Assembly: GCF_037076355.1 (NCBI RefSeq)
Contig: NZ_AP026968.1
Location: forward strand, 35,001-99,000
Reading direction: 5' to 3'
DNA length: 64,000 bases
Source of the DNA: Streptococcus parapneumoniae
GTDB taxonomy: Bacteria > Bacillota > Bacilli > Lactobacillales > Streptococcaceae
Shown here: in pieces, positions 27,224 through 34,577 of the stretch
How positions within the stretch are numbered: the first letter of the stretch is position 1
How the letters are laid out: each line of letters opens with the position of its first letter
The notes under the pieces: generated by a model
What the model was told of the DNA's origin: nothing
Seen by the model: only the letters and a program-made list of their open reading frames with translations
Databases searched by the model: none
Made by a program: the position numbers and the translations under genes

Positions 27224-27296
27224 ATTTAATTAGTTGTACATTTTCGAATTGTTTTTCGAATAGATAAGTAAGAGGAAAAAAGAAAGGAATAAAATA

Positions 27297-27425
27297 ATGA
27301 AAGAACATTACTATGGATTTGTTGAGCTAACTTCGGAAGAATTGACCGATATTCAAGGTGGAGAAAATTGGGTGAAGACCCTTGCAGATTGGTACATTGG
27401 ATTTCGTAGAGGTTTTGGTTTTTAG
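27297..27425 (+). CDS. Double-glycine leader bacteriocin-like peptide A
   Basis: A 42-residue precursor with leader VELTSEELTDIQGG and mature ENWVKTLADWYIGFRRGFGF (20 residues, cationic, aromatic). The upstream region is the fourth copy of the micro-ORF repeat leader, so its expression is probably matched to the micro-ORFs. Likely a small bacteriocin or signal exported by a C39 transporter. Next gene starts 11 bp later. Confidence 0.75.
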   Translation: MKEHYYGFVELTSEELTDIQGGENWVKTLADWYIGFRRGFGF

Positions 27426-27436
27426 GAGGATAAGAG

Positions 27437-27592
27437 ATGAATGAAATGAATGATAAGTATACTATTGAAGTATTAAAGGAGAGCGACTTAGCTTTGCTGG
27501 TGGGTGGTAGCAAGGAAAGTTATCAACGGGGTCTAATTACAGGTCTATTGTTACGCGGTATATTTATTGGAACCCCATTTTTTAGAAGATAA
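27437..27592 (+). CDS. Double-glycine leader bacteriocin-like peptide B
   Basis: A 51-residue precursor with leader ending LLVGG at residue 24 and a mature part SKESYQRGLITGLLLRGIFI plus a short cationic tail. It follows peptide A closely with AGGAGG before the ATG, as expected for a two-peptide pair, although pairing is inferred. Small precursor of the class II type. Confidence 0.7.
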   Translation: MNEMNDKYTIEVLKESDLALLVGGSKESYQRGLITGLLLRGIFIGTPFFRR

Positions 27593-27626
27593 GATTTAGA
27601 AAAAATAGAACAAGAGGAGAAAAAAG

Positions 27627-27821
27627 ATGACAAATTTTGACAAAATGGAACAGAACTTTGTAGCTCTTACAGAAGAAGAGTTGATGGATGTGGATGGGGG
27701 AGCATTGCCTCTTGTAATCGCCGGAGTGTCTATCTGGAAGATAGGTGCAGCAGTAGCAGGTGGAGCAGCAGCGCTTTTTGCTGGAGGAGCAGCTTTGGGG
27801 TATTATGCGAATAGACCATAA
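27627..27821 (+). CDS. Class IIb-type bacteriocin precursor
   Basis: The 64-residue precursor has leader FVALTEEELMDVDGG and a mature part rich in Gly and Ala with GxxxG-type repeats (IGAAVAGGAAALFAGGAALG), typical of helix-pairing two-peptide bacteriocins such as BlpM/BlpN. AGAGGAG precedes the ATG. The adjacent small membrane protein is the likely immunity protein. Confidence 0.85.
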   Translation: MTNFDKMEQNFVALTEEELMDVDGGALPLVIAGVSIWKIGAAVAGGAAALFAGGAALGYYANRP

Positions 27822-27848
27822 TCTGATTATAGTCAGAGAGGCATTTCT

Positions 27849-28049
27849 ATGTTTTTAAAAAAAGAAGTGATATTACTAGGGGTATTGTTATCGCTACGTA
27901 TTATTTTTACTATCGTTCAAATTTTAATTGACTATAAAATATTATCTGGACAGTATAGTATAAATTTTATGGATATTTCAGAAGTATTTACTTATCCAAT
28001 ACTCATTTTAATCATTTACATAGCAATAAAATATAATACAAAGGAGTAA
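27849..28049 (+). CDS. Small membrane protein, probable immunity protein 1
   Basis: 66 residues with two hydrophobic helices (VILLGVLLSLRIIFTIVQIL and FTYPILILIIYIAI) and a charged C-terminus. No family recognised. Position directly after a class IIb precursor suggests immunity. AGAGG lies before the ATG. Confidence 0.65.
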   Translation: MFLKKEVILLGVLLSLRIIFTIVQILIDYKILSGQYSINFMDISEVFTYPILILIIYIAIKYNTKE

Positions 28050-28057
28050 TGACGAAC

Positions 28058-28225
28058 ATGAACTTAGAACAATTTTATCAATTATCTGACGATGAATTAG
28101 TGGGAACAAAAGGTGGTTTTGGTCTTGTGGAAGCAGTTGGGATTGCAGGAGTACTGAATGCTGCTGTACAAATTTTTAATGCTGGTTACAAATTTGGTTC
28201 AGATTTTGCTCGTCGTGGGCGTTAG
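28058..28225 (+). CDS. Double-glycine leader bacteriocin precursor C
   Basis: A 55-residue precursor with leader FYQLSDDELVGTKGG and mature FGLVEAVGIAGVLNAAVQIF plus NAGYKFGSDFARRGR. The mature part is amphipathic, with a cationic tail and spaced glycines. AAGGAG precedes it. It is followed after 3 bp by an immunity-like gene. Too short for the usual ORF threshold. Confidence 0.8.
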   Translation: MNLEQFYQLSDDELVGTKGGFGLVEAVGIAGVLNAAVQIFNAGYKFGSDFARRGR

Positions 28226-28228
28226 ATA

Positions 28229-28444
28229 ATGAACAGTCGCAACCTTAATCTCAATACATTGTTACCTAAACTAGCCACTATATTTCCTTTGTTGGGAATA
28301 ATTCTTAATGTCGCGCTTCATGTGATTCGTACAGGTTCGTTAGTATCCTTTAATTGGCAAGGGACTTTAGTTGGGTTGCTTTTCTCAGCATATTTTGGTA
28401 TTTTTCGCAAAGATTTGTCAAAAAATAATCAAAACTATAAATGA
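28229..28444 (+). CDS. Small membrane protein, probable immunity protein 2
   Basis: 71 residues, two hydrophobic helices (LLPKLATIFPLLGIILNVAL and LVGLLFSAYFGIF) and a basic tail. It starts 3 bp after the precursor C stop, so coexpression with that bacteriocin is very likely. Specific family not recognised. Confidence 0.65.
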   Translation: MNSRNLNLNTLLPKLATIFPLLGIILNVALHVIRTGSLVSFNWQGTLVGLLFSAYFGIFRKDLSKNNQNYK

Positions 28445-28515
28445 AGAACATGAATCAAAAGGATTTTGTGCATATGAATGGTAGCGTTTTTCCGCCATTC
28501 TTGTCAGGTAATTAG
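28441..28515 (+). CDS. Short ORF resembling a truncated leader peptide
   Basis: ATG overlaps the preceding stop (ATGA). It encodes 24 residues, MKNMNQKDFVHMNGSVFPPF then LSGN. The beginning resembles a bacteriocin leader, but the double glycine reads GS and the mature part is very short. It may be a decayed bacteriocin gene or a coupling ORF for the membrane protein that follows 9 bp later. Confidence 0.4.
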   Translation: MKNMNQKDFVHMNGSVFPPFLSGN

Positions 28516-28524
28516 GAGTTTCTT

Positions 28525-28704
28525 ATGAAAACATTTTTATTAGGCTTTGCTGAGGGTTATTTTACCGTATCGCTCATAATCTACATCGTAACGTATTTGA
28601 TTTTGAAAAATCCAATCAATACCCTATTTTATCCAGAAATTTACCCCGTTTTATTTGGGCTCTTTTATCTAGGATATAAGGCCAATAAAAAGCAAGTAGA
28701 GTGA
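28525..28704 (+). CDS. Small membrane protein, probable immunity protein 3
   Basis: 59 residues, MKTFLLGFAEGYFTVSLIIY at the start, two hydrophobic helices and a basic end KANKKQVE. TAGGAG lies 9 bp before the ATG. Genes of this size and profile follow bacteriocin genes in blp-type loci. No specific family assigned. Confidence 0.6.
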   Translation: MKTFLLGFAEGYFTVSLIIYIVTYLILKNPINTLFYPEIYPVLFGLFYLGYKANKKQVE

Positions 28705-28781
28705 GCAGTTAAGAATGATTTGTTAGTCTGTGCTAAAATGACTAGGCTAGAATCTCAGAATGCATCACATTGGAGTTTAAT

Positions 28782-28988
28782 ATGAAATTTGTTAAATCAA
28801 TACTGAAAGTTTGGCCTGAAATCATGGTATTACTTAGTTCAATGTCTTATATCATCATCAGATTAGTAGCTGACATAAATAAAGTATCTTTACCTACTTG
28901 GCTTGATAGTTTCAATATACCAACGATTGCATTATTTATGATGGTCTTCATTCTTTTATATAGAAGTAAAGAAAAAAAGAATAGATAA
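28782..28988 (+). CDS. Small membrane protein, probable immunity protein 4
   Basis: 68 residues with two helices (IMVLLSSMSYIIIRLVADI and IPTIALFMMVFILLY) and a basic tail RSKEKKNR. ATG 28782 is chosen over an in-frame TTG at 28770, since TTGGAG lies in front of it. No bacteriocin precursor directly precedes it, so its partner may have been lost. Confidence 0.6.
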   Translation: MKFVKSILKVWPEIMVLLSSMSYIIIRLVADINKVSLPTWLDSFNIPTIALFMMVFILLYRSKEKKNR

Positions 28989-29056
28989 ATTTGAAGCAGT
29001 AGACGCTCTATAGGGAATAGGTGTCTTATAGTAACGAATCAACAAAAGGAGTAACT

Positions 29057-29173
29057 ATGAATCGTAATTTAGAACGGTATAATCTATTCTGACTATGAAT
29101 AGATCATACCATAGGTGGCTTAGAAATAGCAGGGACATTAAAAATTGAAGTAACTTTAAATAGGATGTCGTAA
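29057..29173 (+). pseudogene. Decayed double-glycine bacteriocin gene
   Basis: After AAAGGAG and ATG 29057 the frame reads MNRNLERYNLF, two stop codons, then IDHTIGGLEIAGTLKIE to a final stop. The start and the GG site fit a leader peptide interrupted by nonsense mutations. The adjacent orphan membrane protein may have been its immunity partner. Confidence 0.65.
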
Positions 29174-29257
29174 AGGTTACTATCAATGATTTATTTGTCC
29201 CAAGCTTGCCTAGGGTGTCAGAAAAAAATCATTTTCCTTTCAATAGCATATTTTTAG

Positions 29258-29287
29258 TAGGTAGGACGTTTGTTCTGCCTATTTTTT
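29258..29287 (+). terminator. Terminator, first of a duplicated pair
   Basis: TAGGTAGGAC (29258-29267) pairs with GTTCTGCCTA (29272-29281) around GTTT, then T6. The same terminator recurs at 29684. Confidence 0.88.
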
Positions 29288-29325
29288 GCCAAAAAAAGTG
29301 TAGTTGAGGTGTTTATTTGGAGTTT

Positions 29326-29433
29326 TATACTCTTCGAAAATCAAATTCAAACCACGTCAGCGTCGCCTTACCGTACTCAAGTACAGCTTGCGGCTAGCTT
29401 CCTAGTTTGCTTTTTGATTTTCCTTGAGTATTA
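29326..29433. repeat. BOX element (A-C form)
   Basis: Starts TATACTCTTCGAAAATC, contains ACCACGTCAGCGTCGCC of boxA, and ends TTGATTTTCCTTGAGTAT. No full boxB module. Confidence 0.9.
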
Positions 29434-29484
29434 CATGTATTTTTGATAAAATAGTTATAGAAATTAGGAGAGTTGAAGAAAAAA

Positions 29485-29673
29485 ATGAATAAGATTTTAA
29501 AATATTTTTTAGTATTTGTTTTTCTATTTTTGATGAATATTTTCATCTTTAAGATACTAGCAACTCTGGGATTTCATCTGACAATGAGTGAAAAGAGTTA
29601 TATTGTACCACCGCTGTTTTCGATTATCATTTTGTACATGATTGACAAAAAAGTTAGGAAGAAAAAGAAATAA
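29485..29673 (+). CDS. Small membrane protein before comA
   Basis: 62 residues with two hydrophobic helices (YFLVFVFLFLMNIFIF and IVPPLFSIIILYMI) and a very basic tail KKVRKKKK. The start is uncertain: GGAG at 29467-29470 is too near the TTG at 29473 and rather far from ATG 29485; I prefer ATG. It resembles the immunity-type proteins upstream and lies between two BOX elements. Confidence 0.6.
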   Translation: MNKILKYFLVFVFLFLMNIFIFKILATLGFHLTMSEKSYIVPPLFSIIILYMIDKKVRKKKK

Positions 29674-29683
29674 ATATATATTT

Positions 29684-29714
29684 TAGGTAGGACGTTTGTT
29701 CTGCCTATTTTTTT
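29684..29714 (+). terminator. Terminator, second of a duplicated pair
   Basis: TAGGTAGGAC (29684-29693) pairs with GTTCTGCCTA (29698-29707), then T7. Sequence identical to the one at 29258. Confidence 0.88.
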
Positions 29715-29812
29715 ATCTTAAAAGTGCAGTTGGGAGGGAGATAGGTGCATTTGGGAAGGAAGTCCAGTTTTTGTTTGGGGATTGGGGTAAGATAGTTGTT
29801 ATCAGATGAGTT

Positions 29813-29967
29813 TATACTCTTCGAAAATCAAATTCAAACCACGTCAACGTCGCCTTACCGTATATATGAGACTGACTTCGTCAGTCCTATCTACAACCTC
29901 AAAACAGTGTTTTGAGCAGCCTGCGGCTAGTTTCCTAGTTTGCTCTTTGATTTTCATTGAGTATTAG
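29813..29967. repeat. BOX element (A-B-C form) directly before comA
   Basis: Full BOX: TATACTCTTCGAAAATC start, ACCACGTCAACGTCGCC, then GACTGACTTCGTCAGTC hairpin, and TTGATTTTCATTGAGTAT end. It stops only about 17 bp before the comA ATG, so it lies within the comAB leader and could influence its expression. Confidence 0.92.
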
Positions 29968-29983
29968 GAAAAAGGAGATGAAT

Positions 29984-32137
29984 ATGAAATTTGGGAAACG
30001 TCACTATCGTCCGCAGGTGGATCAGATGGACTGCGGTGTAGCTTCATTAGCCATGGTTTTTGGCTACTATGGTAGCTATTATTCTTTGGCTCACTTGCGA
30101 GAATTGGCCAAGACAACCATGGATGGGACAACGGCTTTGGGCTTGGTCAAGGTGGCAGAGGAGATTGGTTTTGAGACGCGAGCAATTAAGGCGGATATGA
30201 CGCTCTTTGACTTGCCAGATTTGACTTTTCCTTTTGTTGCCCATGTTCTTAAGGAAGGAAAATTGCTCCACTACTATGTGGTGACTGGGCAGGATAAGGA
30301 TAGCATTCATATTGCCGATCCAGATCCTGGGGTGAAATTGACCAAACTGCCACGTGAGCGTTTTGCGGAAGAATGGACAGGAGTGACTCTTTTTATGGCA
30401 CCTAGTCCAGACTACAAGCCTCATAAGGATCAAAAGAATGGTCTGCTCTCTTTTATCCCTATATTAGTGAAGCAGCGTGGCTTGATTGCCAATATCGTTT
30501 TGGCAACACTCTTGGTAACCTTGATTAACATTGTGGGTTCTTATTATCTGCAGTCTATCATTGATACCTATGTGCCAGATCAGATGCGTTCGACGCTTGG
30601 GATTATTTCTATTGGGCTGGTTATCGTCTATATTCTCCAGCAGATTTTGTCTTACGCTCAGGAGTATCTCTTACTTGTTTTGGGGCAACGCTTGTCGATT
30701 GATGTGATTTTGTCCTATATCAAGCATGTTTTTCACTTGCCCATGTCCTTCTTTGCGACACGCAGAACAGGGGAAATCGTGTCTCGTTTTACAGATGCTA
30801 ACAGTATCATTGATGCGCTGGCTTCGACCATTCTTTCGATTTTCCTAGATGTGTCAACGGTTGTCATTATTTCCCTTGTTTTATTTTCACAAAATACCAA
30901 TCTCTTTTTCATGACCTTATTGGCGCTGCCTATCTACACAGTGATTATCTTTGCTTTTATGAAGCCGTTTGAAAAGATGAATCGGGATACCATGGAAGCC
31001 AATGCGGTTCTGTCTTCTTCTATCATTGAGGACATCAATGGTATTGAGACTATCAAGTCTTTGACCAGTGAAAGTTCACGCTACCAAAAAATTGACAAGG
31101 AATTTGTGGATTATCTGAAAAAATCCTTTACCTATAGTCGAGCAGAGAGTCAGCAAAAGGCTCTGAAAAAAGTTGCCCATCTCTTGCTCAATGTCGGCAT
31201 TCTCTGGATGGGGGCTGTTCTGGTCATGGATGGTAAGATGAGTTTGGGGCAGTTGATTACCTATAATACCTTGCTGGTTTACTTTACCAATCCTTTGGAA
31301 AATATCATCAACCTGCAAACCAAGCTTCAGACAGCGCAGGTTGCCAATAACCGTCTAAATGAGGTTTATCTGGTAGCTTCGGAGTTTGAGGAGAAGAAAA
31401 CGGTTGAGGATTTGAGTTTGATGAAGGGAGAGATGACTTTCAAGCAAGTTTACTACAAGTATGGCTATGGTCGAGATGTCTTGTCAGACATCAATTTGAC
31501 CATTCCCCAAGGCTCTAAGGTGGCTTTTGTGGGAATTTCGGGGTCAGGTAAGACGACCTTGGCCAAGATGATGGTTAATTTTTACGATCCAAGTCAGGGA
31601 GAGATTAGTCTGGGTGGTGTCAATCTCAATCAGATTGATAAAAAAGCCCTGCGCCAGTATATCAACTATCTGCCTCAACAGCCCTATGTCTTTAACGGAA
31701 CGATTTTAGAGAATCTTCTCCTTGGAGCCAAGGAGGGGACGACACAGGAAGATATCTTACGGGCGGTCGAATTGGCAGAGATTCGGGAGGATATCGAGCG
31801 CATGCCTCTGAATTACCAGACAGAATTGACTTCGGATGGGGCAGGGATCTCAGGTGGTCAACGTCAGAGAATTGCTCTGGCGCGTGCTCTCTTGACAGAT
31901 GCGCCGGTCTTGATTTTGGACGAGGCGACCAGCAGTTTAGATATTTTGACAGAGAAGCGAATTGTCGATAATCTGATGGCTTTAGACAAGACCTTGATTT
32001 TCATCGCCCACCGCTTGACCATTGCTGAGCGGACAGAGAAGGTGGTTGTTTTGGATCAGGGCAAGATTGTTGAAGAAGGAAAGCATGCTGATTTGCTTGC
32101 ACAGGGTGGATTTTACGCCCATTTGGTCAATAGCTAG
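29984..32137 (+). CDS. comA: ComA, peptidase-containing ABC transporter for competence pheromone
   Basis: The 717-residue protein cleaves and exports double-glycine peptides. Order: C39 peptidase (catalytic Cys17 in QMDCGVASL; His in LLHYYVVTG), six-helix membrane domain (about 160-440) and nucleotide-binding domain (Walker A GISGSGKTT, signature SGGQRQR, Walker B VLILDEATSSLD). ATG 29984 follows AAAGGAG and gives the usual MKFGKRHYRPQ. ComAB is known to export ComC and also Blp peptides, so it can plausibly serve the peptide genes just upstream. Confidence 0.96.
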   Translation: MKFGKRHYRPQVDQMDCGVASLAMVFGYYGSYYSLAHLRELAKTTMDGTTALGLVKVAEEIGFETRAIKADMTLFDLPDLTFPFVAHVLKEGKLLHYYVVTGQDKDSIHIADPDPGVKLTKLPRERFAEEWTGVTLFMAPSPDYKPHKDQKNGLLSFIPILVKQRGLIANIVLATLLVTLINIVGSYYLQSIIDTYVPDQMRSTLGIISIGLVIVYILQQILSYAQEYLLLVLGQRLSIDVILSYIKHVFHLPMSFFATRRTGEIVSRFTDANSIIDALASTILSIFLDVSTVVIISLVLFSQNTNLFFMTLLALPIYTVIIFAFMKPFEKMNRDTMEANAVLSSSIIEDINGIETIKSLTSESSRYQKIDKEFVDYLKKSFTYSRAESQQKALKKVAHLLLNVGILWMGAVLVMDGKMSLGQLITYNTLLVYFTNPLENIINLQTKLQTAQVANNRLNEVYLVASEFEEKKTVEDLSLMKGEMTFKQVYYKYGYGRDVLSDINLTIPQGSKVAFVGISGSGKTTLAKMMVNFYDPSQGEISLGGVNLNQIDKKALRQYINYLPQQPYVFNGTILENLLLGAKEGTTQEDILRAVELAEIREDIERMPLNYQTELTSDGAGISGGQRQRIALARALLTDAPVLILDEATSSLDILTEKRIVDNLMALDKTLIFIAHRLTIAERTEKVVVLDQGKIVEEGKHADLLAQGGFYAHLVNS

Positions 32138-32149
32138 AAAGAGGAGAGG

Positions 32150-33499
32150 ATGAAACCAGAATTTTTAGAAAGTGCGGAGTTTTATAATCGTCGTTACCAT
32201 AATTTTTCCAGTCGGGTGATTGTACCCATGTCCCTTCTGCTCGTGTTTTTGCTTGGCTTTGCAACATTTGCAGAGAAGGAGATGAGTTTGTTTACTAGAG
32301 CTACTGTTGAGCCTAGTCGAATCCTTGCAAATATCCAGTCAACTAGCAACAATCGTATTCTTGTCAATCATTTGGAAGAAAATAAGTTGGTCAAGAAGGG
32401 GGAGCTTCTTGTTCAATATCAGGAAGGGTCAGAGGGTGTCCAAGCGGAGGCCTATGCTAGTCAGTTGGACATGCTTAAGGATCAAAAAAAGCAATTGGAG
32501 TATTTGCAAAAAAGTCTGCAAGAAGGGGAGAACCACTTTCCAGAGGAGGATAAGTTTGGCTACCAAGCCACCTTTCGCGACTACCTCAGCCAAGCGGCTA
32601 GTCTTAGGGCTAGTACATCGCAACAAAATGAGACCATCGCGTCCCAGAATGCAGCAGCTAGCCAAACCCAAGCTGAAATCGGCAACCTCATCAGCCAAAC
32701 AGAGGCTAAAATTCGCGATTACCAGACAGCTAAGTCAGCTATTGAAACAGGCACTTCCTTGGCCAGTCAGAATCTAGCCTACTCTCTCTACCAGTCCTAC
32801 AAGTCTCAGGGGGAGGAAAATCCGCAAGCTAAGGCACAAGCAGTTGCGCAGGTTGAAGCACAGCTTTCTCAGTTAGAATCTAGTCTTGCTACTTACCGTG
32901 TTCAGTATGCAGGTTCAGGTACCCAGCAAGCCTATGCTTCAGGCTTAAGCAGTCAATTGGAGTCCCTTAAATCCCAACACTTAGCAAAGGTTGGTCAGGA
33001 ATTGACCCTTCTAGACCAGAAAATCTTGGAAGCAGAGTCAGGTAAGAAGGTACAGGGAAATCTTTTAGACAAGGGGAAAATTACGGCGAGTGAGGATGGG
33101 GTGCTTCATCTTAATCCTGAGACCAGTGATTCTACCATGGTAGCAGAGGGGACTCTACTAGCCCAACTCTATCCGTCCTTGGAAAAAGAAGGGAAAGCTA
33201 AACTAACAGCTTATCTTAGTTCAAAAGATGTAGCAAGAATCAAGGTCGGTGATTCTGTTCGCTATACGACGACTCATGATGCCAATAATCAACTTTTCCT
33301 AGATTCTACTATTACAAGTATTGATGCGACAGCTACCAAGACTGAAAAAGGGAATTTCTTTAAAATCGAGGCGGAGACAGATCTGACTGTTGAGCAGGCT
33401 GAAAGACTTCGATATGGGGTGGAAGGCCGCCTACAGATGATTACGGGCAAGAAAAGTTACCTACGTTATTATTTGGATCAATTTTTGAACAAAGAGTAA
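32150..33499 (+). CDS. comB: ComB, accessory protein of the ComA transporter
   Basis: The 449-residue HlyD-like membrane fusion protein has one N-terminal membrane helix ([19 protein letters not shown]), a Gln/Ala-rich coiled coil (about 100-320) and a C-terminal beta domain ([13 protein letters not shown]). It works with ComA in export of competence pheromone. It starts 12 bp after comA with GAGGAG in front. A terminator follows before purC. Confidence 0.96.
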   Translation: MKPEFLESAEFYNRRYHNFSSRVIVPMSLLLVFLLGFATFAEKEMSLFTRATVEPSRILANIQSTSNNRILVNHLEENKLVKKGELLVQYQEGSEGVQAEAYASQLDMLKDQKKQLEYLQKSLQEGENHFPEEDKFGYQATFRDYLSQAASLRASTSQQNETIASQNAAASQTQAEIGNLISQTEAKIRDYQTAKSAIETGTSLASQNLAYSLYQSYKSQGEENPQAKAQAVAQVEAQLSQLESSLATYRVQYAGSGTQQAYASGLSSQLESLKSQHLAKVGQELTLLDQKILEAESGKKVQGNLLDKGKITASEDGVLHLNPETSDSTMVAEGTLLAQLYPSLEKEGKAKLTAYLSSKDVARIKVGDSVRYTTTHDANNQLFLDSTITSIDATATKTEKGNFFKIEAETDLTVEQAERLRYGVEGRLQMITGKKSYLRYYLDQFLNKE

Positions 33500-33528
33500 T
33501 GTTCGTGTTTTTAGAGTTAAATGATTTT

Positions 33529-33563
33529 AAAACTGTGAGAAAGATACTTCTTGCAGTTTTTTC
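33529..33563 (+). terminator. Terminator of comAB
   Basis: AAAACTG and an inner AGAA pair with TTCT and CAGTTTT, then T run. Confidence 0.75.
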
Positions 33564-33589
33564 TTTACGATTTTTGAGACGACCATTCT

Positions 33590-33636
33590 ATTTATTCGGT
33601 TAAATTCTTGTAATTTTAAGTTTTTTATGGTAGAAT
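33590..33636 (+). promoter_or_regulatory. purC operon promoter with PurBox-like site
   Basis: TAGAAT at 33631-33636 with preceding TGG forms an extended -10. ATTTATTCGGTTAAAT around 33590-33605, read on the minus strand, contains CCGAAT, near the PurR box AWWWCCGAACWWT with mismatches. Regulation by PurR is expected for this operon, but the box is degenerate. Confidence 0.45.
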
Positions 33637-33668
33637 GTGCTCAAGTAATACGAAAGGCGAACTTTTAA

Positions 33669-34376
33669 ATGTCAAAACAATTGATCTATTCGGGAAAAGC
33701 TAAAGATATCTATACAACTGAGGATGAAAATCTTATTATTTCAACTTACAAGGACCAGGCGACTGCTTTCAATGGTGTCAAGAAGGAGCAGATTGCAGGT
33801 AAGGGAGTGTTGAATAATCAGATTTCATCTTTTATTTTTGAGAAATTAAATGCGGCTGGTGTGGCGACTCACTTTGTGGAGAAGCTTTCAGACACGGAAC
33901 AACTCAATAAAAAGGTTGAGATTATTCCTCTCGAGGTTGTGCTTCGCAACTACACGGCTGGTTCCTTTTCAAAACGTTTTGGCGTAGACGAAGGTATAGC
34001 ATTTGAGACTCCGATTGTCGAATTTTACTACAAAAATGATGATTTGGATGATCCATTTATCAATGATGAGCATGTGAAATTTCTACAGATTGCGGATGAC
34101 CAGCAGATTGTCTATTTGAAGGAAGAAACGCGTCGTATCAATGAACTCTTGAAGGCTTGGTTTGCTGAGATTGGGCTTAAGTTGATTGACTTTAAGCTAG
34201 AGTTCGGTTTTGACAAGGATGGTAAGATTATCTTAGCAGATGAATTTTCACCAGATAACTGCCGCTTGTGGGATGCGGATGGCAACCATATGGATAAGGA
34301 TGTTTTCCGTAGAGGATTGGGAGAACTAACCGACGTTTATGAGATCGTCTGGGAGAAGTTGCAAGGTTTGAAATAA
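33669..34376 (+). CDS. purC: SAICAR synthetase
   Basis: PurC joins CAIR and aspartate with ATP to make SAICAR. The 235-residue protein has the family pattern [19 protein letters not shown] at the start, [12 protein letters not shown] and [14 protein letters not shown]. It opens the purC-L-F-M-N gene block. A short echo of its 3' end occurs downstream, a sign of past recombination. Confidence 0.95.
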   Translation: MSKQLIYSGKAKDIYTTEDENLIISTYKDQATAFNGVKKEQIAGKGVLNNQISSFIFEKLNAAGVATHFVEKLSDTEQLNKKVEIIPLEVVLRNYTAGSFSKRFGVDEGIAFETPIVEFYYKNDDLDDPFINDEHVKFLQIADDQQIVYLKEETRRINELLKAWFAEIGLKLIDFKLEFGFDKDGKIILADEFSPDNCRLWDADGNHMDKDVFRRGLGELTDVYEIVWEKLQGLK

Positions 34377-34457
34377 TCTGTTTGCAACGGAAAACCTTCG
34401 TCTCTCAAATAAAAGGACTCAGGCTGAAAAGGTCCCCCAGACCTTTTCACTCCGTAG

Positions 34458-34563
34458 AGAATTGGGAGAACTAACCGACGTTTACGAAATTGTTTGGGAA
34501 AAGTTGCAGGAATTGAAATAACAGTCTCAAGGCTGTTTAGGAACATTGCAAGAGCTGAAATAA
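34458..34563 (+). pseudogene. Echoes of the purC 3' end
   Basis: From about 34458 the sequence reads [19 protein letters not shown] then ELK and a stop, a diverged copy of the last 22 codons of purC at 34310-34376. A still shorter echo, TLQELK and stop, is at 34543-34563. They have no start and look like residues of allele exchange or slippage between purC and purL. Confidence 0.75.
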
Positions 34564-34577
34564 AGGAATAAGGATTG

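Larger units (their letters stand above)
26880..27296 (+). repeat. Tandem ~125-bp repeats, each with a small ORF
   Basis: Start codons fall at 26922, 27047, 27173 and 27297, spacing 125, 126 and 124 bp. Each unit begins with TTTTTCGAATA(G/A)ATAAGT, then AGAGGAAAA-GAAAGGA as ribosome-binding region. The first three units encode similar 16-residue peptides; the fourth leader is fused to a different double-glycine peptide gene. Between units an inverted TTCGAA...TTCGAA pair can form a weak hairpin. Confidence 0.9.

Noticed and set aside
26880-27296. CRISPR array from the regular ~125-bp repeats
   Set aside because: Units are far too long, the whole unit is repeated rather than repeat plus unique spacer, and each carries a ribosome-binding site and ORF.
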